This document shows positions 1 to 8,748 of a stretch of 64,000 nt of DNA, one piece after another. The first letter of the stretch is position 1, and each line of letters begins with the position of its first letter. The notes under the pieces are model-generated. The model did not search any database, was not told where the DNA came from, and saw nothing but the letters and a program-made list of their open reading frames with translations. Source of the stretch: Dryocola sp051297175 (GTDB lineage Bacteria; Pseudomonadota; Gammaproteobacteria; Enterobacterales; Enterobacteriaceae); NCBI RefSeq assembly GCF_051297175.1, contig NZ_JBINNY010000001.1:4340001-4404000 (forward strand), written 5' to 3'. The translations under genes and the position numbers were made by a program.

Positions 1-159
1 TTAAAAATTCATACCCGCTATGGGTCGTTAGAGAGAGCTTATGACGATCGGCGCGGTGTTGTTATCCTCTGCAATCCTAATATCTAAGTGCCCGCATTTT
101 ATGGGAATTTCTGCTATTTCCCTCCTCGATTTCTGCTTAATTCCTCCATAATTGAGGCG

Positions 160-186
160 AAAAAAAACCACCCATTAGGGTGGTTT
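160..186 (-). terminator. Rho-independent terminator of the thr operon
   Basis: A 7-bp stem ACCACCC/GGGTGGT with an ATTA loop is followed, on the minus strand, by a run of at least seven T. It lies about 20 nt after the thrC stop codon and would end the thrLABC transcript. I see no gene in bases 1-160 beyond it. Confidence 0.85.
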
Positions 187-206
187 GCATTGTCGTTATT
201 GCGCCC

Positions 207-1493
207 TTAAGCCTTCGCCATCATCAGCTTGCGCAGCTCGGCGAAATCGGCAGGAAGATTATGCGAGAGCAGCGGCAGATCGGCGCGGGACGCCAGCTCT
301 TGCGGCAGCGCCAGCGGTTCGCCGAGGATCTCTTCCACGCTCTCTTTAAACTTCGCCGGATGCGCGGTTCCGAGGAACAGGCCGTATTCGCCCGGCTGCA
401 GCTGGTCGCGCAGCGCACGGTAGGCAATCGCCGCGTGAGGTTCAGAAACGTAGCCCACGGCTTTCAGCTCGTGCATCGTCGCCTTCGTCGTTTCATCGCT
501 TACCGCCGCATAGCCGAGATCGGTCAAACGCCAGATTTTACGGCGGAACAGCTCCTCAACGCGCGGCCAGTTGTTTGGCTGGCTAACGTCCATCGCGTTG
601 GAAAGCGTGGCAACGGTCGTTTTCGGCGTCCATTTTCCGTCGGCCAGGAAGCGTGGAACGGTGTCGTTGGCGTTGGTCGCGGCGATAAAGCGCTTGATCG
701 GCAGGCCGAGCGACTTCGCCAACAGGCCCGCCGTCAGGTCGCCAAAGTTACCGCTCGGGACGGAAACCACCAGCTGGTTGCGGGCTTCCTGCGGCAGCTG
801 CGCAACCGCTTCGAAGTAGTAGCAAATCTGCGCCAGCAGGCGGCTGATATTAATGGAGTTGGCGGAGTTGAGCCCCAGCGCAACCTTCAGCTCTTCATCG
901 TCGAACGCCTGCTTGACCAGCGCCTGGCAGGCATCAAAATCGCCGTCGATAGCCACGGTTTCAATGTTGCCGCCCAGGGTGCAGAACAGCTTTTCCTGCA
1001 GCGGGCTGATTTTGCCACGCGGGTAGAGAATAACGACGCGCACGTTTTTCAGGCCGTAGAAGGCATGAGCCACCGCAGCACCCGTATCGCCGGAGGTTGC
1101 GGTAAGAATCGTTACCGGCTTATCGCCGCTGATGTGGGTCAGCATCTGCGCCATAAAGCGCCCGCCGAAATCTTTGAAGGCAAGCGTCGGGCCGTGGAAC
1201 AGCTCAAGGCAGCCGATGTCCGGCTCAACGCTTTTCACCGGAGCCGGGAAGGCGAAGGCGGCACGCACGCGCGCTTCAAGCTGATCCTGCGGAATTTCAT
1301 CACCGATAAATGCGGAGAGGATCTTGCTGCTGCGCGTGACGAAATCCATTTTCAGCATTTCGTCGATTTCGGTCAGTTCGAACTCTGGCAGATCGTGGGG
1401 GAAAAACAGCCCCTGCTGCCTGCCCAGGCCCTGCGTGATCGCCTGGGCGAAGTTGACCTGCTCGTTATGATCTTTAAGGTTATACAGTTTCAT
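207..1493 (-). CDS. thrC: Threonine synthase
   Basis: Converts O-phospho-L-homoserine to L-threonine and phosphate, the last step of threonine synthesis, in the cytoplasm with pyridoxal phosphate. The 428-residue product has the full E. coli ThrC length. The PLP lysine is K107 in the motif TLAFKDFGGRF, and the glycine-rich phosphate loop is in TATSGDTGAA. It is the last gene of the thr operon, 3 nt after the thrB stop, and is followed by a strong terminator. Regulation should come from the leader attenuator upstream of thrA. Identity is essentially certain. Confidence 0.98.
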   Translation of the reverse strand: MKLYNLKDHNEQVNFAQAITQGLGRQQGLFFPHDLPEFELTEIDEMLKMDFVTRSSKILSAFIGDEIPQDQLEARVRAAFAFPAPVKSVEPDIGCLELFHGPTLAFKDFGGRFMAQMLTHISGDKPVTILTATSGDTGAAVAHAFYGLKNVRVVILYPRGKISPLQEKLFCTLGGNIETVAIDGDFDACQALVKQAFDDEELKVALGLNSANSINISRLLAQICYYFEAVAQLPQEARNQLVVSVPSGNFGDLTAGLLAKSLGLPIKRFIAATNANDTVPRFLADGKWTPKTTVATLSNAMDVSQPNNWPRVEELFRRKIWRLTDLGYAAVSDETTKATMHELKAVGYVSEPHAAIAYRALRDQLQPGEYGLFLGTAHPAKFKESVEEILGEPLALPQELASRADLPLLSHNLPADFAELRKLMMAKA

Positions 1494-1496
1494 TCG

Positions 1497-2426
1497 TTAT
1501 CCCAGAACTCGTGCGCCAGCCGTATCCAGACGGCAGATATGTACAAAACCTTCCTGGTTCTGCAAATAATGTTGGCTGAGCCAGTCAGCCACGCGTTGTG
1601 CGGTGTCGGTGTTATCGCACAGCGCAAATAAGGTTGGGCCAGAGCCCGAGATGCCGCTTGCCAGAGCGCCGATATCCGCCGCAGCCTGGCGCGCTTCGTT
1701 AAAGCGAGGCAGGAGCTTGGCCCGATAAGGCTCGGCAATGACATCACGCATCAGCTTGGCTGCAAGCTGAGGCTGACGGGTATGGCAGGCATGAATGAAG
1801 CCCGCCAGATGGCGGCCGTGGCTAATGCAGTCCTGCCGGCGATACTGCGCCGGAAGAATCGCGCGTGCTTCAGCGGTGGAGACTTTAATCCCCGGGTACG
1901 CCAGCACCCACAGCCACTCGTTAAAGCCCGGTACCGGCTGGCTGATAATGCCGTTTTCTTCAATCATCAGCTGCATGCCGCCAAGGAAGCACGGCGCCAC
2001 GTTGTCGTAGTGCACGCTGCCGGAAATGCGCCCTTCCAACTCGCCCATCAGGCTGAGCAATCGGGTATCGCTGAGCGGCTTGCCGCAGTATTCATTCATC
2101 GCCATCAGGCCTGCAACGACGGAGCAGGCGCTGGACCCGAGGCCCGAACCAATCGGCATGCTTTTTTCCAGCGTCATCGCCACGGGAATGTTTTTGCCGA
2201 TTTCCTGGCAGAAGCGCTCCCAGCACTGGTAAACAATGTTCTCGCGCGGTTCTGCCGGAAGCTTGCTGGCGAAGCGCCCAATATTGTTCAGGCTGAACGA
2301 CTCCGCCGCTTCAACCGTGACGTAATCGCCCAGCAGCGAGCCATCGATAGGCGAAACCGCCGCCCCCAGCACATCAAACCCGACGCTCATGTTGGCGCTG
2401 CTGGCCGGGGCGTATACTTTAACCAT
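1497..2426 (-). CDS. thrB: Homoserine kinase
   Basis: Phosphorylates L-homoserine with ATP to O-phosphohomoserine, the substrate of ThrC. The 309-residue protein is a GHMP-family kinase; the ATP-binding motif PIGSGLGSSA is at residues 91-100, and the C-terminal GISGSGPTLFAL is also typical. The start lies 1 nt after the thrA stop, the tight spacing expected for translational coupling in thrABC. Length and order match the enteric thr operon. Confidence 0.98.
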   Translation of the reverse strand: MVKVYAPASSANMSVGFDVLGAAVSPIDGSLLGDYVTVEAAESFSLNNIGRFASKLPAEPRENIVYQCWERFCQEIGKNIPVAMTLEKSMPIGSGLGSSACSVVAGLMAMNEYCGKPLSDTRLLSLMGELEGRISGSVHYDNVAPCFLGGMQLMIEENGIISQPVPGFNEWLWVLAYPGIKVSTAEARAILPAQYRRQDCISHGRHLAGFIHACHTRQPQLAAKLMRDVIAEPYRAKLLPRFNEARQAAADIGALASGISGSGPTLFALCDNTDTAQRVADWLSQHYLQNQEGFVHICRLDTAGARVLG

Positions 2427-2427
2427 C

Positions 2428-4890
2428 TTAAACTCCTAACTTCCATGACAGGGTGCGCAGTAAATCCGCAAAGACACCGGCAGCCGTCACATCGTTGCCC
2501 GCACCGTAACCGCGCAGCACAAGGGGCAGCGGCTGATAATAGTGGCTATAGAAGGCCAGAGCGTTCTCGCCGTTTTTTACTTTATACAGTGGATCGTTAC
2601 CGTCCACGGCGTCAATTTTAACTTTGCAGCTGCCGTCTTCTTCGATCGCACCCACAAAACGCAGCACCTTGCCTTCATCACGCGCTTTCGCCACGCGGGC
2701 GGCAAAATCATCGTCCAGCTGCGACAGGCGAGCCATAAACGACTCGACGTCGCCGGTTGAATCAAAAGATTTCGGCAGGACGGGTTCGATAACAATGTCT
2801 GAAAGCTCAAGGTTGCTGCCGGTTTCACGGGCCAGAATCAGCAGCTTGCGCGCTACGTCCATGCCGGAAAGATCGTCGCGCGGATCCGGCTCGGTGTAGC
2901 CCATTTCACGCGCCACGCGGGTCGCTTCCGACAGGCTCATGCCTTCATCCAGCTTGCCGAAGATAAAGGACAGAGAGCCGGACAGAATGCCGCTGAAGCG
3001 GCGAAGCTCGTCGCCCGCGTTGAGAAGGTTTTGCAGGTTTTCGATAACCGGCAGGCCCGCGCCTACGTTCGTGTCGTAGAGGAATTTACGACGCGATTTT
3101 GCCGCGGCGTTACGCATCTGGTGGTAGTAATTCATCGTCGAGGTGTTGGCCTTTTTGTTCGGCGTCACCACGTGGAAGCCTTCACCCAGGAAATCGGCAT
3201 ACTGATCGGCTACCGCCTGGCTGGAGGTACAGTCGACGATGACCGGGTTCAGCAGGTGATACTCTTTGGCAAGGCGAATCAGGCGGCCCAGGTTAAACGG
3301 CTCTTTGGCTTCGGCAAGCGCCGTCTGCCAGTTTTCCAGATCCAGCCCGTGAACGTTGGTCAGCAGCGCTTTGGAGTTCGCCACGCCGCACACGCGCAGA
3401 TCGATGTGCTTCTTCTTAAGCCATTCCTGCTGGCGCTTAACCTGCTCAAGCAGCGCGGCCCCCACGCCGCCGACGCCAATCAGGAACAGTTCGATGACCT
3501 GATCGGTGTTAAACAGCATCTGGTGAGTGACGCGCACGCCGGTCACCGCATCGTCGTTGCTGACGACGACGGAAATTGAACGCTCGGAAGAACCCTGCGC
3601 GATCGCCACAATGTTGATGTTCGCGCGCGCCAGCGCCGCAAAGAACTTGGCGGAGATACCGCGCAGCGTGCGCATGCCGTCGCCGACGACGGAGATGATC
3701 GCCAGATGCTCCATGATAGCCAGCGGCTCGAGCAGGCCCTCTTTCAGCTCAAGATAGAACTCTTCTTCCATCGCGCGGCGGGCGCGCTTGCAGTCGCCCT
3801 GCGGCACGCAGAAGCTGATGCTGTATTCCGAAGAAGACTGGGTAATCAGCACCACGGAAATGCCCGCGCCCGACATCGCCGCGAACACACGAGCCGCCAT
3901 CCCGACCATACCCTTCATGCCTGGGCCTGAGACGTTGAACATCGCCATATTATTCAGATTGGTGATGCCTTTTACCGGCAGGCTTTCGTCGTCGCTTTCC
4001 GCGCCAATCAGGGTGCCTGGCGCTTGCGGGTTTCCGGTGTTTTTGATGAGGCAAGGAATCTGAAACTGGGCGATAGGGGCAATGGTGCGGGGGTGAAGAA
4101 CTTTAGCGCCGAAGTAGGAAAGCTCCATGGCTTCCTGATACGACATCGACTTCAGCAGCCTGGCGTCGGGAACCTGGCGCGGGTCGCAGGTATAAACGCC
4201 GTCGACGTCAGTCCAGATCTCGCAGCAGTCCGCGCGTAAACACGCCGCCAGCACGGCCGCCGAATAGTCGGAACCGTTGCGGCCAAGCACCACCAGCTCG
4301 CCTTTGTCATTGCCAGCGGTAAAGCCCGCCATCAACACCATATGGTCTGCCGGAATGCGGCTGGCAGCGATGCGGCGGGTGGATTCGGTAATATCTACGG
4401 TGGATTCAAGGTAATGCCCAACGGCGAGAAGTTTTTCGACCGGATCGATTACGGTCACGTTATGGCCACGCGCTTCCAGCAGCGCCGCCATGATAGCAAT
4501 GGAGAGCTTTTCACCACGGCAGATGATGGCCGCGTTGATGCTGTCCGGGCACTGGCCAAGCAGGCTGATACCGTGCAGGACGTGCTTCAGCTGGGCAAAT
4601 TCCTGCTCGACAAACGCTTTAAGCTTTGCCAGCGGGAGGCCGGGCTGCGCTTCGGCAAGGCCGTTCAACAGCTCGCTAAAAATACGTTCCGCATCGCTAA
4701 TGTTCGGCAGCGCATCCTGCCCACCGATGGTTTTTTCGATCATCGCCACCAGGTGGTTGGTAATTTTTGCCGGGGCAGACAGCACTGTCGCCACCTGCCC
4801 CTGTTTGGCATTACTTTCCAGGATGTCGGCAACGCGCAGGAATCGCTCCGCATTTGCCACTGAAGTACCGCCGAATTTCAACACTCGCAT
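2428..4890 (-). CDS. thrA: Bifunctional aspartokinase I / homoserine dehydrogenase I
   Basis: Catalyses the first and third steps of the aspartate-to-threonine route. The N-terminal aspartokinase (about residues 1-250) opens with KFGGTSVANA. Two ACT regulatory regions (about 300-450) carry threonine feedback control. The C-terminal homoserine dehydrogenase (about 465-820) opens with the dinucleotide-binding GVGGVGAAL and contains VTPNKKAN. The length of 820 residues equals E. coli ThrA. First structural gene of the operon, preceded by the thrL attenuator. No frameshift or missing domain seen. Confidence 0.98.
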   Translation of the reverse strand: MRVLKFGGTSVANAERFLRVADILESNAKQGQVATVLSAPAKITNHLVAMIEKTIGGQDALPNISDAERIFSELLNGLAEAQPGLPLAKLKAFVEQEFAQLKHVLHGISLLGQCPDSINAAIICRGEKLSIAIMAALLEARGHNVTVIDPVEKLLAVGHYLESTVDITESTRRIAASRIPADHMVLMAGFTAGNDKGELVVLGRNGSDYSAAVLAACLRADCCEIWTDVDGVYTCDPRQVPDARLLKSMSYQEAMELSYFGAKVLHPRTIAPIAQFQIPCLIKNTGNPQAPGTLIGAESDDESLPVKGITNLNNMAMFNVSGPGMKGMVGMAARVFAAMSGAGISVVLITQSSSEYSISFCVPQGDCKRARRAMEEEFYLELKEGLLEPLAIMEHLAIISVVGDGMRTLRGISAKFFAALARANINIVAIAQGSSERSISVVVSNDDAVTGVRVTHQMLFNTDQVIELFLIGVGGVGAALLEQVKRQQEWLKKKHIDLRVCGVANSKALLTNVHGLDLENWQTALAEAKEPFNLGRLIRLAKEYHLLNPVIVDCTSSQAVADQYADFLGEGFHVVTPNKKANTSTMNYYHQMRNAAAKSRRKFLYDTNVGAGLPVIENLQNLLNAGDELRRFSGILSGSLSFIFGKLDEGMSLSEATRVAREMGYTEPDPRDDLSGMDVARKLLILARETGSNLELSDIVIEPVLPKSFDSTGDVESFMARLSQLDDDFAARVAKARDEGKVLRFVGAIEEDGSCKVKIDAVDGNDPLYKVKNGENALAFYSHYYQPLPLVLRGYGAGNDVTAAGVFADLLRTLSWKLGV

Positions 4891-4917
4891 TGGATATTAC
4901 CCCTTGATTTTTAGTCG

Positions 4918-4950
4918 AAAAAAAAGCCCGCACTGTTCAGGTGCGGGCTT
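4918..4950 (-). terminator. thr attenuator terminator
   Basis: A 10-bp GC-rich stem (AAGCCCGCAC/GTGCGGGCTT) with a 7-nt loop is followed on the minus strand by eight T. It lies between thrL and thrA. When threonyl- or isoleucyl-tRNA is scarce, ribosomes stalled in thrL would favour an alternative fold and let transcription proceed into thrA, as in E. coli. Confidence 0.93.
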
Positions 4951-4971
4951 TTTTTGTTTTTCCTTTATGCG

Positions 4972-5040
4972 TCAGCCCGCACCGTTACCTGTGGTAATGG
5001 TGGTTGTAATAATTGTGGTCATCAGGCTGAAGCGAGTCAT
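4972..5040 (-). CDS. thrL: thr operon leader peptide
   Basis: A 22-codon reading frame with eight threonine and three isoleucine codons, mostly in a run in the middle (TTIITTTITT), ending GNGAG and a TGA. The sequence before its ATG (CACACAACATCC) is nearly identical to that before E. coli thrL. The N terminus (MTRFSLM) differs from E. coli (MKRIS), and a second ATG at codon 7 could also serve. Translation senses threonine and isoleucine supply for attenuation at the terminator just downstream. Confidence 0.92.
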   Translation of the reverse strand: MTRFSLMTTIITTTITTGNGAG

Positions 5041-5075
5041 GGATGTTGTGTGCTCTTAATAGGAATTACCTATAT

Positions 5076-5104
5076 TGGTTAAAGTATCCGACCTGCTAAG
5101 TCAA
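5076..5104 (-). promoter_or_regulatory. thr operon promoter
   Basis: On the minus strand TTGACT (5099-5104) is followed 17 nt later by TAACCA (5076-5081). The block around it (CTTTAACCAATATAGG) matches the E. coli thr promoter as I remember it, about 36 nt upstream of the thrL start. Confidence 0.7.
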
Positions 5105-5197
5105 TTTAATTTTGTTTTTAGCAGGCCGGGAAACGTTCAACCATCGCGCTGCGAAACGGCGAAAAATTGGCATAATCGCGCTGTTTCCAACCGCCGA

Positions 5198-5926
5198 TCA
5201 CCTATCTTTTTCACTGCCATCAGCTAATTTTTCAGAACTATCCGCTGGAAGATTTATTTCAATATCGTGGAGCAAACGGTGCAGCATTGCCGTGTCCCGC
5301 TGTGCTAAAAGGCCCAGACGCTGGTGGAGCCAGTCGGCCATTTTCCGATCGTCTGCGACGTCAAGACGGGCGGTGAGCGCGTTGATACGCTGGCGTAAAG
5401 CGCTCAATTGTTGCGCATCCGCTTCCTGTTTTGGCACTGGCGGGAGCTGCATAAGCGCCGAAAGCTGATAGCAATACACCATGACCGCCTGACCTAAATT
5501 GAGCGAGGGGTAATCCGCCACCATCGGCACGCCCGTCAGCACGTCGGCAAGCTCCAGTTCTTCGTTCGTCAGCCCCGAATCCTCACGGCCAAAGACCAGC
5601 GCTGCGGTGCCCACCCACTCGCGCTTTTCTTCCAAAATCGGCACCAGCTCCTGCGGTGTAACGTAGTAATGGAATTTTGCCCGGCTGCGGGCAGTGGTCG
5701 CGACGGTGAAATTCACGTCGTGAAGCGCCTCGGCGAGCGTTGCAAAATGCTGGACGTTATCAAGGATATCGCCCGAGCCGTGAGCCACCCAGCGCGCTTC
5801 AGGTTTGAGGTGCGCTTCGCTGTCTACGATACGCATTTCTGTGAAGCCCATGGTTTTCATTGCACGGGCGGCTGCACCGACGTTTTCAGGCCTGGCGGGA
5901 GACACCAAAATGATGGGTAAACGCAT
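5198..5926 (-). CDS. yjtD: SPOUT-family RNA methyltransferase, TrmJ/LasT-like
   Basis: A TrmH-like SPOUT protein of 242 residues, probably transferring a methyl group from S-adenosylmethionine to the 2'-hydroxyl of an RNA; the substrate of YjtD is not known to me. Motif 1 (SPARPENVGAAARAMKTMGF) is at the N terminus. The SAM-binding trefoil-knot motifs LVFGREDSGLTNEEL and YPSLNLGQAVMVYCYQL follow. An in-frame ATG lies 48 nt upstream (5974), but the protein family begins at MRLPIILV, so I use 5926. Same position as E. coli yjtD between thr and arcA. Confidence 0.92.
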   Translation of the reverse strand: MRLPIILVSPARPENVGAAARAMKTMGFTEMRIVDSEAHLKPEARWVAHGSGDILDNVQHFATLAEALHDVNFTVATTARSRAKFHYYVTPQELVPILEEKREWVGTAALVFGREDSGLTNEELELADVLTGVPMVADYPSLNLGQAVMVYCYQLSALMQLPPVPKQEADAQQLSALRQRINALTARLDVADDRKMADWLHQRLGLLAQRDTAMLHRLLHDIEINLPADSSEKLADGSEKDR

Positions 5927-6270
5927 CAAAACTCTCTTAAAAATATCCAATTCCGGACGAATACCGGCAAGCAAATGATAATGCGTGTCACAAATTTACT
6001 TTATTGCAACATTCAGCATCGCAATTTAAGTTATAAACACATCAATGATACGCATAAGTTTTCTGAAGTTACACTTGTCCTGAACAAATTAAATTCAGTG
6101 ATATCTAACTGTTTATTATAGTTAAAACACTATTAATTATCATAAGTAAATCACATTACCGAGGATGAATGATTTATAGGCGTAACTACGTTGATTATTA
6201 AAAAATTGTGACGCAAGCTAGCATTACGCTACGATGATTTCATCAAACTGTTAACGTGCTACAATTGGAA

Positions 6271-6284
6271 TTGATATATGTCAA
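6271..6284 (+). promoter_or_regulatory. FNR-like site upstream of arcA
   Basis: TTGATATATGTCAA fits the FNR consensus TTGAT-N4-ATCAA with one mismatch. It lies 279 nt upstream of the arcA start, in a block that matches the E. coli arcA promoter, where FNR raises arcA expression without oxygen. Activity here is inferred from that match. Confidence 0.6.
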
Positions 6285-6299
6285 CGAAGCGTAGTTTTA

Positions 6300-6467
6300 T
6301 CAGATGTCTAAAGCGGTCGTGCCTGTTATGTTGCTGTTAAAATGGTTAGGATAATAGCCGTTTTTGACACCGTCGGGTCCAGAGGGAAAAGCACCCACGA
6401 CCAAGCTAATGATGTTGTTGACGTTGATGGAAAGTGCATCAAGAACGCAATTACGTACTTTAGTCAT
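6300..6467 (-). CDS. yjjY: Small conserved frame YjjY antisense to the arcA leader
   Basis: A 55-codon frame starting MTKVRNCVLDALSINVNN. The first 25 or so residues are identical to E. coli YjjY (46 residues); the C-terminal half differs. No convincing ribosome-binding site precedes the ATG. The DNA on the other strand is the conserved arcA leader, so the conservation may reflect RNA or regulatory function rather than a protein. No function is known. Confidence 0.4.
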   Translation of the reverse strand: MTKVRNCVLDALSINVNNIISLVVGAFPSGPDGVKNGYYPNHFNSNITGTTALDI

Positions 6468-6562
6468 GTTAAGCCCGGCATGTTAATTTTTCACATGCAG
6501 CAGGCAGGTCAGGGACTTTTGTACTTCCTGTTTCGATTTAGTTGGCAATTTAGGTAGCAAAC

Positions 6563-7279
6563 ATGCAGACCCCGCACATTCTTATCGTCGAAGACGAGTT
6601 AGTAACACGCAACACGTTAAAAAGCATTTTCGAAGCTGAAGGCTACGATGTCTTTGAAGCGACTGATGGCGCAGAGATGCATCAAATCCTTTCAGATAAT
6701 GACATTAACCTGGTCATTATGGATATCAACCTGCCGGGCAAAAATGGCCTGCTGCTGGCGCGCGAACTGCGCGAGCAAGCCAACGTGGCACTGATGTTCC
6801 TGACTGGCCGTGATAACGAAGTAGACAAGATCCTCGGTCTTGAAATCGGCGCAGATGATTACATCACTAAGCCATTCAACCCGCGTGAACTGACTATCCG
6901 TGCCCGCAACCTGCTGTCCCGTACCATGAATCTGGGTGCGATCAGCGAAGAGCGCCGCTCGGTTGAAAGCTACAAGTTCAACGGTTGGGAGCTTGATATC
7001 AATAGTCGTTCGCTGGTTAGCCCGAACGGTGAACAGTATAAGCTGCCGCGCAGTGAATTCCGTGCCATGCTGCACTTCTGCGAAAACCCAGGCAAAATTC
7101 AGTCTCGTGCTGAACTGCTGAAGAAAATGACCGGCCGTGAGCTTAAGCCACACGACCGTACTGTTGACGTGACCATCCGCCGCATTCGTAAGCATTTCGA
7201 ATCCACGCCGGATACCCCTGAAATCATCGCCACGATTCACGGCGAAGGTTATCGTTTCTGCGGCGACCTGCAGGAATAA
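6563..7279 (+). CDS. arcA: Aerobic respiration control response regulator ArcA
   Basis: Response regulator of the ArcAB system, which represses aerobic metabolism genes when the quinone pool is reduced. The 238-residue protein has a receiver domain (1-120) with phospho-acceptor D54 in VIMDINLPGK and K in ITKPFNP, then an OmpR-type winged helix (about 135-234, ending ATIHGEGYRFCG). Length and sequence match E. coli ArcA. The sensor ArcB is encoded elsewhere. It is monocistronic, with a terminator 30 nt after the stop. Confidence 0.98.
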   Translation: MQTPHILIVEDELVTRNTLKSIFEAEGYDVFEATDGAEMHQILSDNDINLVIMDINLPGKNGLLLARELREQANVALMFLTGRDNEVDKILGLEIGADDYITKPFNPRELTIRARNLLSRTMNLGAISEERRSVESYKFNGWELDINSRSLVSPNGEQYKLPRSEFRAMLHFCENPGKIQSRAELLKKMTGRELKPHDRTVDVTIRRIRKHFESTPDTPEIIATIHGEGYRFCGDLQE

Positions 7280-7307
7280 CTCAGCTTCACCAGCAGTCAT
7301 AATTGCG

Positions 7308-7333
7308 AAAGGGCGGATTATCCGCCCTTTTTC
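7308..7333. terminator. Terminator between convergent arcA and creD
   Basis: A 10-bp stem AAAGGGCGGA/TCCGCCCTTT with a TTA loop is flanked by A-rich and T-rich sides, so it could stop transcription from both arcA (plus) and creD (minus). Confidence 0.85.
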
Positions 7334-7347
7334 TTTTTCCGAACTCG

Positions 7348-8661
7348 CTAGCCCGCATCCGAGGCCTTCTTGCCCACGCCGTACCAGTCGATATTGCGCG
7401 TCAGCAGCATAATCGCCGAGAGTGCCGCGAACAGGACGCCGGTGCCAATCAGCAGCGCGCTGTCCTCCGATTGCAGCAGCTGCCAGAGCACCGCATCCAG
7501 CAACAGTAACCCTACGCTGAACGTCGCACCCGCCTTCCAGCTTTTCATTACCGCCTTAAGATAAAAACCGTTTATCCCCGCGCAGACCAGGCTCGCCAGC
7601 AGCCAGGCGGCGTTAAACCCGGTATGTTCTGATACCGCCAGCAGCACGAGATAAAACATCACCAGCGACAGGCCAACCAATAAATACTGCATCGGGTGAA
7701 CGCGCAGCCCGGTCAGCGTTTCGAGCAGGAAGAAGCTCATAAACGTCAGGCCAATCAGCAGAACGGCGTACTTAATGGCACGATCCGTCAGCTGATACTG
7801 ATCGACAGGATTCGCTACGCTCACGCTAAACGCAGGCAGGTTTTTCACGTTAATCTGCAGCGCGTCTGCAAAGCTGGCGTTTATATTATTGGCAAACCAC
7901 GTGCTCTGCCAGCTAGCGGTAAAGCCGGAGTCGGCAATCGCGCGCTGCTGCGGGAGAAAATCACCGATAAAGTTAGGATGCGGCCAGTTGCTGGACAGCG
8001 TGAACTGGCTATTGCGGCCAAGCGGCACCACGGCAAGCTGTTTTGTGCCCAGCAGATCGAGCGTAAAGCTAAGCGTCAGCTTTTCATCCTTTAGCCGCTC
8101 TCCGGGAAGGGTGGCATGCAGCCCCTGCTCCAGGCCCGGCAAATTGCTGCCCGGCTCAATTGAATAGGCCGTACCGTTGATATCCAGCTCGCCCACCTTG
8201 CCAATGCCGCGAGAATCGCCCACCGCGAACACGACGTAGGGCGCGCCAAATAGGGTATCGACGCCCTTATCTTCGGCAAGCTGCTGACGATTAAAGGTCG
8301 CGTTGAGCGTAAGCGCCGTGCGCCAGATTTGCCCCTCGTAGATGCCGATATGCCGAGGCTCAACCACCTGCTTTCCCACCACGTTCAGGCTCTCCGGCAA
8401 ATAATATCGGATAAACCTGCTCTCTCTTTTTATCTCTTTATCGTCTTGCATCACGGTGGTGATTTGCGTCACCGGGATGGCAATTAGCGGGCCGATGATG
8501 GTTTGCGGGCCGCTGGTGCTCTGGCGCAGCGACTGCTCAACGTCGTCGCGGTAGCTGCTGCGCTCATCGATTAACGAGCTCAGCATGCTCAGCGGAATTA
8601 ACAGCAGAACCATACATCCCAACAGGGTCATCACTTTCCAGAACAGCGCAGATCTCAACAT
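7348..8661 (-). CDS. creD: Inner membrane protein CreD
   Basis: Target gene of the CreBC system; its role is poorly defined and it has been linked to cell-envelope homeostasis and colicin E2 tolerance. It has one N-terminal membrane segment (about residues 8-28), a long periplasmic region containing RQSTSGPQTIIGPLIAIPV, then a run of C-terminal membrane helices (from about 295 on). I start at MLRSALFWK because GGAGGGG lies just upstream; an ATG four codons earlier falls within that ribosome site. The 437 residues compare with 450 in E. coli. A Cre box lies 63 nt upstream. Confidence 0.93.
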   Translation of the reverse strand: MLRSALFWKVMTLLGCMVLLLIPLSMLSSLIDERSSYRDDVEQSLRQSTSGPQTIIGPLIAIPVTQITTVMQDDKEIKRESRFIRYYLPESLNVVGKQVVEPRHIGIYEGQIWRTALTLNATFNRQQLAEDKGVDTLFGAPYVVFAVGDSRGIGKVGELDINGTAYSIEPGSNLPGLEQGLHATLPGERLKDEKLTLSFTLDLLGTKQLAVVPLGRNSQFTLSSNWPHPNFIGDFLPQQRAIADSGFTASWQSTWFANNINASFADALQINVKNLPAFSVSVANPVDQYQLTDRAIKYAVLLIGLTFMSFFLLETLTGLRVHPMQYLLVGLSLVMFYLVLLAVSEHTGFNAAWLLASLVCAGINGFYLKAVMKSWKAGATFSVGLLLLDAVLWQLLQSEDSALLIGTGVLFAALSAIMLLTRNIDWYGVGKKASDAG

Positions 8662-8723
8662 AATCCCCTCCATTTTTGATGCGGCGAGGATAGCGGGCGT
8701 ATGTGGGCGCTAAATGAAGCTAT

Positions 8724-8739
8724 GTGAAGGGACGGTGAA
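8724..8739 (-). promoter_or_regulatory. CreB-binding box (cre tag) upstream of creD
   Basis: On the minus strand TTCAC-CGTCCC-TTCAC is an exact direct repeat TTCAC-N6-TTCAC, the known cre/blr tag bound by phosphorylated CreB. Its place between creC and creD suggests creD has its own CreB-dependent promoter, as in E. coli. Confidence 0.85.
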
Positions 8740-8748
8740 GTGGAGGAA

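Larger units (their letters stand above)
5927..6562. other. arcA upstream region
   Basis: This 636-bp gap between yjtD and arcA is AT-rich on the left (5985-6240, no gene seen). The right half is a long conserved arcA promoter and leader region holding an FNR-like site and the small antisense frame yjjY. A frame on the plus strand at 6342-6557 is antisense to yjjY, resembles nothing I know and is not called. Confidence 0.6.

Noticed and set aside
180..1631. Long open frame (483 codons) on the plus strand across thrC
   Set aside because: It is antisense to thrC, whose product matches the known enzyme in full. Long antisense frames are common in GC-rich enteric genes.
6342..6557. 71-codon plus-strand frame in the arcA leader
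   Set aside because: It runs antisense to yjjY, through the conserved leader, with no ribosome site and no family resemblance.
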